This document shows positions 35,486 through 44,984 of a stretch of DNA of 64,000 bases, piece by piece; the stretch's first letter is position 1; every line of letters begins with the position of its first letter. Origin of the DNA: Teredinibacter purpureus (GTDB lineage Bacteria > Pseudomonadota > Gammaproteobacteria > Pseudomonadales > Cellvibrionaceae). The DNA lies in contig NZ_CP060092.1 in assembly GCF_014217335.1 (NCBI RefSeq), positions 2,001,501 through 2,065,500 on the forward strand, read 5' to 3'. The notes under the pieces were generated by a model that had not been told where the DNA came from, searched no databases, and saw only the letters and a program-made list of their open reading frames with translations. The translations under genes were made by a program, and so were the position numbers.

Positions 35486-36065
35486 TCATGTTTCCTTAAG
35501 TTAGACCAATATTTAATCTTGCATATTCAAAAAATGGCTGCTGTCGAACTTCCCCCCAAAGGAAAATCGAATAAAGCAGCAGCAACAATGCTGACTGCTT
35601 TTAGTGCGTACATTACTGTCTGCGGGTAAGTTGTGACAGTAATGGGTCACAGCACAATACGATTATCTCTACTGCATAATGTGTACCGATATTTCAAAGA
35701 ACGGTCTGTGTCCGCTATATTTTTACCGCAACAGGTAATTCCGATTTGCTCATTGTGGGTGTCATGAGTGGCCGACGAAATACAGTCGAGCGACTCGTTT
35801 TGCGTAAAAACTCTTTAATATCAATATGATGGAATTGTACTTTTTCTCTGTAGCAACGTACTTATCGTTACTTTTTGTATGTTAAGCGGCCATGAAAAAT
35901 AACAAAAATTTTTACTGTAAAATTTTCTATTGGGGCTGTTGTATTAAAAACCTTACGTAATTAAAGTGTTTCGTCATGGGGCACAGAGCAGAAAAAATAG
36001 TGCGAATCCGCTCGTGTTGCCGCTCAATACCGGCACTCTTTTCGTGCACTGTAATCAGCGGTTAA
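35486..36065. other. 580-base region upstream of the porin gene
   Basis: AT-rich, without a recognisable gene. It contains the porin promoter on the minus strand. TGTGAC and GTCACA occur as a pair at 35632-35653, but their spacing is 10 rather than the 6 expected of a CRP site. No FNR or NarL site of good quality was found here, in contrast to the nearby nitrate genes. Confidence 0.45.
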
Positions 36066-37346
36066 TTATTCACTGTCCAAAAAGTTATGACTTTGTGCCT
36101 GGCTTAGCCTTTGTTGAAAGCGGTCAGATTTGTGTGCAAAAAACATTGCAATCATACAAATGGCGAGCACGCCATACAGCAGCATAAAGCAGGCACTATA
36201 AATACCTACTCCATCCACCACTAGCCCGAACGCAAGAGGTAGTGTGCACCCACCTAAGGCTCCCATGGCCGCGACAAAGCCGCCCACTGAGCCCATTTGT
36301 TGGGGGTAATAATCGTTAATAATTTTGTACACGCTTGCGCGACCAAAACCTTGAGCAATACCGATAACAAAAATAAGTGCGGTAAAAACCCACACGTTCA
36401 CTTCAATAGTGAGCAGCACGTCGCTGTGCACCCCGTGAATAGTCATACTGGTAGGCGGATAACTCAGAAAAAATAAGCACACGAGGCAGGTCCAAAATAC
36501 CGTCCAATTAACTGAACGGCCGCCATACCGGTCTGCAAACCATCCACCTAACGCTCGTACCATGCTTGAGGTGGCTGCAAAGAAAAGGGTGAAGGCCATG
36601 GCTTGTTTGGCCGATAGGCCGTAGGCGTTAACGTAATATTGTGGAAGCCACAATATCAACGCTAAAAAACTACCAAATACAAAGTAGTAATAGAGGCTGA
36701 ATCGCCAAATTTGTAAGGTGCTTACAATTTGTTTTAGTGTCAGAGGCGTAGCGGTGTAACTAACTTTGTTGGCTTGCGCAGGCCGAGTAGGTGCTAGCCA
36801 TAAAAACACAAAAGCAGTGAGTAAAAGCCCAGTGGCGTAAATAGGCCCTATGGTGGCCCAGCCTAAATGTTCGACAATTGATGGCACTGCCGCGAGCGTT
36901 AAGGCGGCACCGGCATTGCCCGCGCCGAATATGCCCATGGCGGTACCCTGTTGGCTACGTTCGAACCAATCGGTGATGTACCGAATACCAAAGGTAAATG
37001 ATGTACCGCTAACCCCTATCCAAAGGCCGAGCAACATATGGTCAGCGAGTGAGTGTGCAGAAGGCAAGAGTAATAGCGAAGGCACAACCGTTAACATTTG
37101 AAGCACAAATAGCATTTTAGGGTTGTATTTGTCTGCCAGAAAACCTGCGGGGATACGCAGCAAGGCCCCCGTTAGCATAGGCGACGCAAAGAGCATTCCG
37201 AGTTCGAGTGCAGAAAGTGAAAGTGTTGTTTGAAGCTCCAAAGCAAGAACTGCAAATAATATCCATACGGAAAAATTGGCACCAAAGGCAATGGTTGCGA
37301 GTAGTAGTGCGCGATTGGCACCTTTGAACAGCAGACTTTTTTGCAT
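36066..37346 (-). CDS. NarK-family nitrate/nitrite transporter (short type)
   Basis: A 426-residue, 12-helix major-facilitator protein of the nitrate/nitrite porter family. The N-terminal half shows LALELQTTLSLSALELGMLF, RIPAGFLADKYNPK and GTSFTFGIRYITDWFERSQQ, whose Arg is a candidate substrate residue. GIFGAGNAGAALTLAAVPSI is the first nitrate-signature-like helix, and GSVGGFVAAMGALGGCTLPL the second. The length and motifs resemble NarK1-type nitrate/proton symporters. It is divergent from the longer transporter across a region with NarL and FNR-like sites. Confidence 0.88.
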   Translation of the reverse strand: MQKSLLFKGANRALLLATIAFGANFSVWILFAVLALELQTTLSLSALELGMLFASPMLTGALLRIPAGFLADKYNPKMLFVLQMLTVVPSLLLLPSAHSLADHMLLGLWIGVSGTSFTFGIRYITDWFERSQQGTAMGIFGAGNAGAALTLAAVPSIVEHLGWATIGPIYATGLLLTAFVFLWLAPTRPAQANKVSYTATPLTLKQIVSTLQIWRFSLYYYFVFGSFLALILWLPQYYVNAYGLSAKQAMAFTLFFAATSSMVRALGGWFADRYGGRSVNWTVFWTCLVCLFFLSYPPTSMTIHGVHSDVLLTIEVNVWVFTALIFVIGIAQGFGRASVYKIINDYYPQQMGSVGGFVAAMGALGGCTLPLAFGLVVDGVGIYSACFMLLYGVLAICMIAMFFAHKSDRFQQRLSQAQSHNFLDSE

Positions 37347-37453
37347 AAAACCTAGCGACCCTCTTTCGTTGTAAGCAATGTAACAAATTCACTTAACGCT
37401 AGGCGGGCTATGCCTACTAGAAGTTAGAGCAGTGGATTCGCATCTCTCAAGTG

Positions 37454-37469
37454 TACCCCCTTGTGGGTA
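37454..37469. promoter_or_regulatory. NarL/NarP 7-2-7 binding site
   Basis: TACCCCC-TT-GTGGGTA: two inverted heptamers matching TACYYMT (the second read on the opposite strand) with the standard two-base spacer. It lies between divergent NarK-family genes. Confidence 0.8.
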
Positions 37470-37571
37470 GGGTAGTGCTAATTTAGGGGCGTGAACGCTT
37501 TCCTGCTAATCTCAAATGGGGTAGTTAAATTGTCACCGTTGCGTTGCGCGGCTGAAAATATTTCTCGCTGA

Positions 37572-37585
37572 TTGATGTAAGTCAA
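37572..37585. promoter_or_regulatory. FNR-like box
   Basis: TTGAT-GTAA-GTCAA matches the FNR consensus TTGAT-N4-ATCAA at 9 of 10 defined bases. It would give oxygen-dependent control of one or both transporter genes. Confidence 0.68.
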
Positions 37586-37643
37586 ACGCAGTAATCCGGT
37601 CGACCGCCACACTCCGCCCAATACTTTTTTGTGCGGAGGTTCC

Positions 37644-39119
37644 ATGTCCACTGATAACACCATTCGATTGCTTGATTTTAAAGACCCTAAGATTAAAACG
37701 CTTCATATTACATGGTTTGCTTTTTTTCTAACCTTCATGGTTTGGTTTAATCACGCGCCCTTATTAATATACATGAAAGAAGCGTTCGACCTCTCCGTTC
37801 AGCAGGTTAAGGCCTTGATGATTCTAAACGTTGCGTTAACGATTCCTGCTCGAATTGTCATTGGCATATTGGTTGATAAATTTGGGCCGCGTAGGGTCTA
37901 TAGTGCGCTATTGGTCATATCGTCCTTTCTCTGTCTAGCGTTTGCGTTTTCACAAACCTATGAGCAGCTGGCAATGCTGCGATTTTTAATGGGTTTTGTG
38001 GGGGCTGGTTTCGTGATTGGTATTCGTATGGTGGGTGAATGGTTTCCACATAAAACTGTGGGCGTAGCAGAAGGCATCTATGGTGGCTGGGGTAATTTTG
38101 GTTCGGCGGCGGCGGCTATGTTGCTGCCAACGTTAGCATTGGTCTACGGGGGTGAGAATGGATGGCGTTACGCGTTAGCCAGTACGGGAATCGTAGCGGG
38201 TTTATACGGTATATTTTATTACGTGGCTGCACGTAACACGCCCAAGGGCTCTACTTATTTTAAGCCTAAACGCGCAGGTGGTTTGGAGGTAACCAGTTGG
38301 GGCGATTTCTATCTTTATTTACTTATGAATATTCCCATGTATGTTGCGTTGGGTGTGCTTGCCTGGAAACTATCGCCTACTGGGGTCGGCTTGCTCACAA
38401 CACAAACGATGTATATTTTGTGGGGCGTATTATTATTGTTAATGATCTTCCAAATAACGCAAATATGGGCGGTCAATAAACATGCGCTGCTGCACGGCGT
38501 ACAGGCATTGGATAAATACAAGTTCAAACAAGTGGCAATTCTAGATTGGGCCTATTTTGTAACCTTCGGGTCTGAGCTTGCGGTTGTATCTATGTTACCG
38601 TTATTTTTTCTCGAAACATTTTCCGGTTTAAGCCCTGTAACGGCGGGTTTACTAGGGTCTGGATTTGCCTTTATGAATTTGGTTGCGCGCCCAACGGGTG
38701 GGTGGTTATCGGACAAAATTGGTCGTCGTAAAACCCTAATGGTACTTATAGGTGGCCTAGCCGTGGGCTATTTTGTGCTCGCGCAAATTACCTCGGCGTG
38801 GTGGATACCCTTAGCCGTGATGGCCACCATGTGTTGCTCGTTTTTTGTGCAGGCGGGAGAAGGTGCTGTGTTTGCGATTGTGCCGCTTATTAAACGTCGT
38901 ATGACCGGTCAGATAGCGGGAATGGCTGGTGCTTATGGTAACGTTGGCGCTGTTACTTATTTAACGGTACTGAGCTTCGTTGATTACAGTACATTTTTTC
39001 TGGTGATTGCCGCATCAGCGCTCGTGATATTTTGTATTGCAATGATGCTGGATGAGCCAAAAGGTCAAATTTCCGAAGTGCTACCCGATGGCACTGTACA
39101 AATGATAGACGTGGGATAA
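37644..39119 (+). CDS. NNP-family nitrate/nitrite transporter (long type)
   Basis: A 491-residue, 12-helix transporter. Features include [60 protein letters not shown] (substrate Arg region) and [20 protein letters not shown] (nitrate signature). A second signature-like helix is [20 protein letters not shown]. The loop between helices 6 and 7 and the acidic C-terminal tail are longer than in E. coli NarK. The start ATG 37644 is placed 6 bases after CGGAGG. The kinase/phosphatase gene follows by nine bases, so the two are very likely co-transcribed. Assimilatory or respiratory use cannot be decided from the sequence. Confidence 0.88.
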   Translation: MSTDNTIRLLDFKDPKIKTLHITWFAFFLTFMVWFNHAPLLIYMKEAFDLSVQQVKALMILNVALTIPARIVIGILVDKFGPRRVYSALLVISSFLCLAFAFSQTYEQLAMLRFLMGFVGAGFVIGIRMVGEWFPHKTVGVAEGIYGGWGNFGSAAAAMLLPTLALVYGGENGWRYALASTGIVAGLYGIFYYVAARNTPKGSTYFKPKRAGGLEVTSWGDFYLYLLMNIPMYVALGVLAWKLSPTGVGLLTTQTMYILWGVLLLLMIFQITQIWAVNKHALLHGVQALDKYKFKQVAILDWAYFVTFGSELAVVSMLPLFFLETFSGLSPVTAGLLGSGFAFMNLVARPTGGWLSDKIGRRKTLMVLIGGLAVGYFVLAQITSAWWIPLAVMATMCCSFFVQAGEGAVFAIVPLIKRRMTGQIAGMAGAYGNVGAVTYLTVLSFVDYSTFFLVIAASALVIFCIAMMLDEPKGQISEVLPDGTVQMIDVG

Positions 39120-39128
39120 AACAGCAAG

Positions 39129-40904
39129 ATGATTAACACTGAGCCCAAGCTTCGGGTCGACTCAGCCACAGCCCCGTTAAAAATTGACGCGGGGTGGTGT
39201 TCGATTGCAGGCCGAAAACCCATCAATGAAGATAGCGCAGGCGTCAACATTCCAGACGATGACTATTTGTTGCAAAACAAAGGCGTCACACTTTTGGTTG
39301 CGGATGGCGTTTCTTCAGCAGAGGCTGGGCGGGAGGCAAGTGTTACGGCTGTTTCACGGTTTATAGAAGATTATTACAAAACGCCCGAAACATGGTCGGT
39401 AAGTCATGCTGGCGAAAAAATTATTACCACGTTAAATCTAAGGCTCTATCGGAAAAGTCACGAGTTTATAACAGAAGGAAAAGGCTATTTAACTACTTTT
39501 AGCTCCGTCGTATTTAAGGGGCGAACGGCTCATTTTTTTCATGTAGGTGATAGCCGTATTTATCATTTGCACCGAGATGAACAGTCAAAATGGGCAATAA
39601 CCCAGTTAACGAAAGATCACACGGTATTTATTGAGCGAAATCGTGCAATTCTCGCCCGCGCAGTGGGAATGGATAGCCGCCTGAATATTGATTACGGGCG
39701 GCAACCTTTTCTTGAAGGCGAGCGGTTATTGTTAACGAGCGATGGGGTCCATGATTTTCTTGATAGCGACGCACTATGTGATTATTTAAGTGCCGACGGC
39801 AGCGCACAAGAAATCAGCGATGCCATTGTGAATGCCGCACACGCGGCCGGCAGCGACGACAATATTAGTGCCGTGGTAGCCATTATTGACGGTTTGCCTG
39901 AAGAGAGCCTTGACGACTACAGTATTAAGTTAACACGCTTACCGTTCCCGCCAGATCTATCTGTCGGTATGAATGTGGATGGGTATCAGGTAACGAAAAT
40001 TCTATTTGCCTCTGCGCGCTCGCAACTGTATTTGGTGGAAGATACCGAAACAGGTGAGCATTATGCAATGAAAACACCTTCACGAAATTACGAAGACGAT
40101 ATCAACTATATTGACCGATTTATTCAGGAAGAATGGATTGGAAGCCGAATTAATAATGACAATGTCGTGAAAATTGTACCGTCTAATCGTAAGAAAAGTT
40201 GTTTGTATTATTTGATGGAATATGTGGAAGGGCGAGGCCTTGATCACTGGATTGCGGAGCAACAGCCACCAAGCCCTAAGCGGGCGATTGCACTTGTTAA
40301 ACAGATAGCCTATGGCTTACAGGCCTTCCATGATAATGAAGCTATCCACCAAGATTTACGGCCTGCGAATGTACTGATAACCCGTGAAGATAAAGCTATT
40401 ATTGTCGATTTCGGGTCGGTCTATGTTGCCGGCTTGGCCGAAATGCAGCGACCGCTAGAGCATATTAATGCGTTAGGCACCGCCACCTATTCTGACCCGC
40501 TTTATTTGATGGGCCAAAACCCCGGTATTAAAGGTGATGTTTACGCGCTTGCAACCTTAACCTATGAAATGTTTACCGGGCACCTGCCTTACGGCGATGC
40601 CATTGAAGAGTGTCGAACGGCCTTTGATTACGATAGGCTTCGCTACCTAGACGCTTCGCGCTTTAATCCTGTTATACCGCTATGGTTCGACGGTGCGTTA
40701 AAAAAAGGCGTAGATTTCGATCTGGAAAATCGATACGGTTATATCGGCGCGTTTATGAAAGATCTCACCGTGCCCAACCCTGAGTTTTTAAGGCCGGATC
40801 CTGTTGAAGAAAAGCAAGCCTCCAGCTTAATGTTTTGGAAGCTGTTGTCGGGCTTTTGGTTTCTTACCTTTCTTTTATTTATCTATCTATTTAGTCAATC
40901 CTAG
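39129..40904 (+). CDS. PP2C phosphatase-Ser/Thr kinase fusion linked to a nitrate transporter
   Basis: A 591-residue bifunctional signalling protein. An N-terminal PP2C domain (about 18-265) has metal/phosphate motifs RKPINEDSAGV, LLVADGVSSAEAG, FHVGDSRIYHL, LLTSDGVHDF and GSDDNISAVVA. The kinase domain (about 285-540) has AMKTPS (ATP Lys), HQDLRPANVLI (catalytic Asp; the usual HRD is HQD), VDFGSV and GDVYALATLTYEMFTG. A membrane helix ends the protein (about 570-588). Such fusions are known next to nitrate assimilation genes in pseudomonads. Nine bases separate it from the transporter gene, suggesting reversible phosphorylation control of nitrate uptake, which is inference. Confidence 0.88.
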   Translation: MINTEPKLRVDSATAPLKIDAGWCSIAGRKPINEDSAGVNIPDDDYLLQNKGVTLLVADGVSSAEAGREASVTAVSRFIEDYYKTPETWSVSHAGEKIITTLNLRLYRKSHEFITEGKGYLTTFSSVVFKGRTAHFFHVGDSRIYHLHRDEQSKWAITQLTKDHTVFIERNRAILARAVGMDSRLNIDYGRQPFLEGERLLLTSDGVHDFLDSDALCDYLSADGSAQEISDAIVNAAHAAGSDDNISAVVAIIDGLPEESLDDYSIKLTRLPFPPDLSVGMNVDGYQVTKILFASARSQLYLVEDTETGEHYAMKTPSRNYEDDINYIDRFIQEEWIGSRINNDNVVKIVPSNRKKSCLYYLMEYVEGRGLDHWIAEQQPPSPKRAIALVKQIAYGLQAFHDNEAIHQDLRPANVLITREDKAIIVDFGSVYVAGLAEMQRPLEHINALGTATYSDPLYLMGQNPGIKGDVYALATLTYEMFTGHLPYGDAIEECRTAFDYDRLRYLDASRFNPVIPLWFDGALKKGVDFDLENRYGYIGAFMKDLTVPNPEFLRPDPVEEKQASSLMFWKLLSGFWFLTFLLFIYLFSQS

Positions 40905-40957
40905 ACAAAGAGATGCAAACGCGATTATCCTGAATATTGGCGTACTTACGCGTGTGC

Positions 40958-42211
40958 CTATCGCAGAAAATTATCCAGTGGAATAACGTCTACCATTTCT
41001 CCCGCAGCAACGTTGCCTCGGTCTTGTTCTAACCTTATGTAACAGTCTGCTTTTGACAGTGACGAGAGTGCGCCAGAGCTTTGTGTGCCGGTTGTTGTCA
41101 CCGAAAGAGTGCCGTCTGATTGGGTGTGTAAATTTGCCCGCTGGAAGTCAACTCTACCGGGGCTTTTTCGTAACGGGGTATCACACGGTAAATGTAAAAT
41201 TGGCATAACGGTAACGTTTTCGCCACCCATGCGGCGTATGGTCGGCAGCGCGAGTTGATGAAAGGTTACCGCGGCGGAAACAGGGTTCCCGGGAAGCCCA
41301 AAAAAGGTAGCAACCTGTGAGGGGTTGGCTGGTGTGGTAATAGTGCCAAACGCAAAGGGCTTGCCGGGTTTCATGGCTAACGTATAAAAAGTGATGTCGC
41401 CCAGCTTTTGCAGTACATCCCGTGTAAAATCGGCATCGCCAACGGAAACACCTCCAGAGGAAATAATGGCGTCGCACTCAAGAGCAGCTTGAATAAAAGT
41501 GCTTTCAATAATCGCGGGATCATCCGGTAAGTTGCCGTAGTTTTTAATTTCGATATCTAATCGTTGTAATGCGGCGTGTAAAAGGTAGCGATTGCTATCG
41601 TAAATAAAGCCGTCTTTTAACGGTGAACCCAGTGGTGTAATCTCGTCGCCGGTCGAAAATAGGCCGACTCGAACTTTTCGGTACACGGCGACCTTTGCTT
41701 GGCCTAATGTTGCTAATAAGCCTATATCGATAGGGCCTAGCCGTTTTCCCTCGTTAAGTAGTAAGGTATCTTTTTGAATGTCGTTACCGGCTTTACGAAT
41801 ATTATCGCCGGCCTTTGCCTGCTGCGTTAGCGTGATAGCACCGCCGTGCACGACAGTGTTTTCTTGCATAACCACGCTGTTACAACCCGTAGGAATTTTC
41901 GCGCCGGTCATAATTCGAATGCACTGGCCCTCGCCAACAACCGCTTCGTAAGGTGCGCCTGCAAACGATTTTCCCGCTATTACATAGGTATCATGATGTT
42001 GTGCTGTAGTAATGTTGAGTGCGTAACCATCCATTGCTGAATTATCGTAATTAGGAATATTGTGAGGCGAAATAAGTGCGCGGCCCAGTATTCGGTTAAG
42101 CGATTCTTCAAGAGGAATGGTCTCTATATCGAGCGTAGCGATGGGCGCTTCTTGCAGCATCGTTAAAGCTTGCTCTAATGGCAATAATCCTGGTGCGTCA
42201 CAACAGCTCAT
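40958..42211 (-). CDS. moeA: Molybdopterin molybdotransferase MoeA
   Basis: Inserts molybdate into adenylylated molybdopterin to complete Moco. The 417-residue protein has PNYDNSAMDGYAL (active site), GAPYEAVVGEGQCIRIMTGA, IPTGCNSVVMQENT, GLFSTGDEITP, SSGGVSVGDADF and FGLPGNPVSAAVTF. I chose ATG 42211, which follows narL by 10 bases; an in-frame start 15 codons upstream would overlap narL. It is downstream of narL on the same strand and converges on the kinase gene. The operon couples the regulator to cofactor supply. Confidence 0.93.
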   Translation of the reverse strand: MSCCDAPGLLPLEQALTMLQEAPIATLDIETIPLEESLNRILGRALISPHNIPNYDNSAMDGYALNITTAQHHDTYVIAGKSFAGAPYEAVVGEGQCIRIMTGAKIPTGCNSVVMQENTVVHGGAITLTQQAKAGDNIRKAGNDIQKDTLLLNEGKRLGPIDIGLLATLGQAKVAVYRKVRVGLFSTGDEITPLGSPLKDGFIYDSNRYLLHAALQRLDIEIKNYGNLPDDPAIIESTFIQAALECDAIISSGGVSVGDADFTRDVLQKLGDITFYTLAMKPGKPFAFGTITTPANPSQVATFFGLPGNPVSAAVTFHQLALPTIRRMGGENVTVMPILHLPCDTPLRKSPGRVDFQRANLHTQSDGTLSVTTTGTQSSGALSSLSKADCYIRLEQDRGNVAAGEMVDVIPLDNFLR

Positions 42212-42221
42212 TTTGAAAGCC

Positions 42222-42863
42222 TCATTTTTGATTGACCATCCATACTGCGGCCTCAACGCGAGAACGCAAGTTTAATTTTTTTAAGATATGTTTAACGTGT
42301 ACTTTAACGGTGCCGTCCGATATGTCCAGTTCTCGTGCAATAAGTTTATTACTTAAACCCTTCGCAATATACTTTAAAATTTCATGTTCACGGCTGGTTA
42401 ATTTTGCCAGTAGATTGGGCCTATCGCTACCTTCGCCTCTAATGGCGCCAGCCAAAATATGGGTGAGTTTCTGGCTGATAACCATTTTTCCCAGTGCGGC
42501 TTCTTTTAAGTTTTCAAGAATTTGTTCGGGATCCATGTCTTTTAGCAGGTAGCCATCTGCGCCGTGCGTAATTGCACTTACAACATCTTCGTCGTTATCG
42601 GAAACGGTGAGCATAATAATGCGAGAGCTTACATCAGCTTCCCTTAGGCCCCGTAGCGTTTCTATACCGTCCATACCTTGCATATTTAAATCTAACACAA
42701 TGAGGTCGGGATCTTTTTCTACCGCTATCGCAATTGCATCTTTACCATTGCTGGCTTCGCCAATAACAACTAATTCATCTTCGAACTCGATTAATTGCGC
42801 TAGGCCTTTTCGGAGTAGGGGATGGTCGTCGACAAGTAATATGGTCGCGGCGTTTTCTGTCAT
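42222..42863 (-). CDS. narL: Nitrate/nitrite response regulator NarL
   Basis: A 213-residue NarL/FixJ-type regulator. The receiver domain (1-120) has LLVDDHPLLRKGLAQLI and phospho-acceptor LIVLDLNMQGMDGIETL. The C-terminal LuxR-type helix-turn-helix reads LTSREHEILKYIAKGLSNKL and DISDGTVKVHVKHILKKL, as in NarL. Its partner sensor narX is about 4 kb away on the same strand, with narK2, the diiron protein and nnrS between them, an unusual separation. NarL sites lie near at least three promoters in this window. Confidence 0.93.
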   Translation of the reverse strand: MTENAATILLVDDHPLLRKGLAQLIEFEDELVVIGEASNGKDAIAIAVEKDPDLIVLDLNMQGMDGIETLRGLREADVSSRIIMLTVSDNDEDVVSAITHGADGYLLKDMDPEQILENLKEAALGKMVISQKLTHILAGAIRGEGSDRPNLLAKLTSREHEILKYIAKGLSNKLIARELDISDGTVKVHVKHILKKLNLRSRVEAAVWMVNQK

Positions 42864-42957
42864 GGTGTTAGCCTTATTTTGCGCTGAAAGGGCGAAACTG
42901 TCGTGGCAAGAGAAAGTGGAATTATAACGAATAACAGGTGTGACACCCAGCAGGCAT

Positions 42958-42971
42958 TTGATCTATATCAG
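42958..42971. promoter_or_regulatory. FNR-like box upstream of narL and narK2
   Basis: TTGAT-CTAT-ATCAG matches TTGAT-N4-ATCAA at 9 of 10 defined positions. Confidence 0.68.
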
Positions 42972-43063
42972 CTATTTTCGTAAGGATATTGTCGGGCCAT
43001 TGGTGTCCGTACCCATTTATGATGCGCACGTATAGCGGTTGAATCAGCGTATCTCTACGGTGA

Positions 43064-43079
43064 TACCTCTTTGGGGGTA
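43064..43079. promoter_or_regulatory. NarL/NarP 7-2-7 binding site upstream of narK2
   Basis: TACCTCT-TT-GGGGGTA: inverted heptamers TACCTCT and TACCCCC around a TT spacer, compatible with TACYYMT, with one off-consensus final base in the second heptamer. Confidence 0.75.
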
Positions 43080-43203
43080 TAGGCTTTTGCCGCGTGGCCT
43101 TTATTCTCTACCTCTTGGCGCGCCTTGTTCGCGACTGCAATCTTTTCCATAGTACAGCCGTCATTTTTTTAACTGCCGGTTAATTTCGGTATGGGAGAGC
43201 AAG

Positions 43204-44877
43204 ATGGTTCAATCAGTAGTCGACGACAAAACCGGATCGGTTGGAGGAAAACCAAAAGCCGGTGGTGCAGATATTCATGAATGGGATCCCGAGAACACAG
43301 AATTTTGGGAAAGTACGGGTAAAAAAATTGCGTCGCGTAACCTTTGGATCTCGATTCCTAGTTTACTGTGCGGCTTCGCCGTGTGGCTCTATTGGGGCAT
43401 TATAACGGTACAAATGTTGAATCTTGGTTTCCCATTTGCGAAGTCGGAATTATTTACATTAATGGCCATTGCGGGGCTAACAGGGGCAACTCTGCGTATT
43501 CCCAGTAGCTTTTTTATTCGTTTAACGGGCGGTCGAAACACCATATTTTTTACAACGGCATTGTTAATGATTCCGGCTTTAGGTGCTGGCCTTGCTTTAA
43601 GTGATCAGAATACGCCGCTTTGGGTGTTTCAGTTGTTGGCGTTGTTGTCGGGTTTTGGTGGCGGAAACTTTGCGTCGTCTATGTCGAATATCAGTTTTTT
43701 CTATCCGAAAAAACAGCAGGGTTTGGCGCTGGGGCTGAATGCGGGCTTAGGTAATTTTGGTGTAACCACCATGCAAATTTTGGTTCCTCTGGCAATGACC
43801 TTTGGTATCTTTGGTTCGTTGGGTGGAGAGTCGATGGTGCTGCAGAATACCTCCGGTACGCTCATTGGTAAAATACCAGCGGGCGCCGAAACCTGGATAC
43901 AAAACGCGGGTTTTATTTGGTTGTTACTGTTAGTACCTCTCGCGTTTTTTGGTTGGTTTGGGATGAACAATTTACGTACTAACGATGTATCGCCCCAAAT
44001 ACCCAACCCCGTTTTCAGTTTCGGTATTATTAGCGGTATGTTGTTGGTTGGTTTTCTGACGGCCACGTTTGGTCTATGGTTATTATTACCAGAATCGGCA
44101 AATGGTTCTGGTTTTGGGGTGCCGAAAGAAATCGTATTAGTGTTGGTTATTGCCTCAACGGTATTTTTGTTAAAGCAAATTCCCGGGCAGATTAAAAGCA
44201 ATCTTAGCCGTCAGTATCAAATATTTAACAATAAAAATACGTGGGTTATGAGCGTTATCTATACGATGACGTTTGGCTCGTTTATTGGCTTCGCGGCCTC
44301 TTTTCCGCTATCGATTAAAGTCATATTTGGTTATCAGCATCTCATGGTTGACGGGGTTATGACACACGATACGGCTAACCCTAATGGGCCTAGTGCATTG
44401 ATGTACGCGTGGATGGGGCCCTTTATAGGCGCGCTCATTCGTCCGTTAGGTGGATGGGTTGCCGATAAGGTGGGAGGGGCATTAGTCACTCAAATCTGTT
44501 CTATTGCGATGGTTGCGTGTTCTATTGGTGTTGCCTACTACATGAAGGCGGCCTACGGTTCGTCTACACCCGAAGAGCATTTCGTTGCGTTCTTTGTTCT
44601 CTTCTTATTGTTGTTCGCGGCAACCGGCATTGGCAACGGTTCTACTTTCCGTACCATCGCTATGGTATTTCCGAAAGAACAGGCGGGGCCTGTATTAGGC
44701 TGGACATCGGCTGTAGCAGCCTATGGCGCATTCTATATACCTAAGGTGCTCGGTGAGCAAATCAAAGCAACAACACCTGAAGTTGCGCTGTTTGGTTTTG
44801 CCGCCTTCTATGCCGTGTGTGTGTTTGTGAATTGGTGGTTTTATTTACGTAAGGACGGCGAGTTCTATAATCCGTAG
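43204..44877 (+). CDS. narK: NarK2-type nitrate/nitrite transporter (557 residues)
   Basis: A large major-facilitator nitrate/nitrite porter. After a soluble N-terminal tail (1-45, with ADIHEWDPENTEFWES) come about 12-14 membrane helices. Motifs are GATLRIPSSFFIRLTGGRNT, FFYPKKQQGLALGLNAGLGN (first nitrate signature, GxNAGxGN), YTMTFGSFIGFAASFPLSIK (second half) and RPLGGWVADKVGGALVTQI. The length and tail fit NarK2/NarU-like nitrate/nitrite antiporters. It follows NarL and FNR-like sites and ends at a strong terminator. Confidence 0.9.
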   Translation: MVQSVVDDKTGSVGGKPKAGGADIHEWDPENTEFWESTGKKIASRNLWISIPSLLCGFAVWLYWGIITVQMLNLGFPFAKSELFTLMAIAGLTGATLRIPSSFFIRLTGGRNTIFFTTALLMIPALGAGLALSDQNTPLWVFQLLALLSGFGGGNFASSMSNISFFYPKKQQGLALGLNAGLGNFGVTTMQILVPLAMTFGIFGSLGGESMVLQNTSGTLIGKIPAGAETWIQNAGFIWLLLLVPLAFFGWFGMNNLRTNDVSPQIPNPVFSFGIISGMLLVGFLTATFGLWLLLPESANGSGFGVPKEIVLVLVIASTVFLLKQIPGQIKSNLSRQYQIFNNKNTWVMSVIYTMTFGSFIGFAASFPLSIKVIFGYQHLMVDGVMTHDTANPNGPSALMYAWMGPFIGALIRPLGGWVADKVGGALVTQICSIAMVACSIGVAYYMKAAYGSSTPEEHFVAFFVLFLLLFAATGIGNGSTFRTIAMVFPKEQAGPVLGWTSAVAAYGAFYIPKVLGEQIKATTPEVALFGFAAFYAVCVFVNWWFYLRKDGEFYNP

Positions 44878-44904
44878 TGATTTATCTTTAGTCTACAATC
44901 TTCG

Positions 44905-44931
44905 GCCCGCCTTTGTGCGGGCTTTTTTTTT
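44905..44931 (+). terminator. Intrinsic terminator after narK2
   Basis: GCCCGC (44905-44910) and GCGGGC (44917-44922) pair around CTTTGT and are followed by nine T. It ends narK2 and lies about 50 bases before the end of the convergent diiron-protein gene. Confidence 0.92.
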
Positions 44932-44984
44932 GAGTGCATAAAAGGCGCTGAGATGTGTTGGTACTCGTGCGCTGGGTCTGGGCG

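Larger units (their letters stand above)
37347..37643. promoter_or_regulatory. Divergent promoter region between two nitrate transporter genes
   Basis: Carries a perfect 7-2-7 NarL site (37454-37469) and an FNR-like box (37572-37585). If the FNR box served the plus-strand gene as a class II site, transcription would start near 37620, but no good -10 is seen there. CGGAGG before ATG 37644 is a clear ribosome-binding site. Confidence 0.7.
42864..43203. promoter_or_regulatory. Divergent promoter region between narL and narK2
   Basis: Contains an FNR-like box near 42958-42971 and a 7-2-7 NarL site at 43064-43079. A TATAAT-like element on the minus strand (ATTATA at 42921-42926) could serve narL-moeA, but it lies about 10 bases farther from the FNR box than class II spacing would place it. 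A lone TACCTCT heptamer is near 43110. Ribosome-binding site GGGAGAGC precedes narK2. Confidence 0.65.

Noticed and set aside
35632..35653. CRP site upstream of the porin gene
   Set aside because: TGTGAC and GTCACA are separated by 10 bases; a CRP site needs 6 between TGTGA and TCACA.
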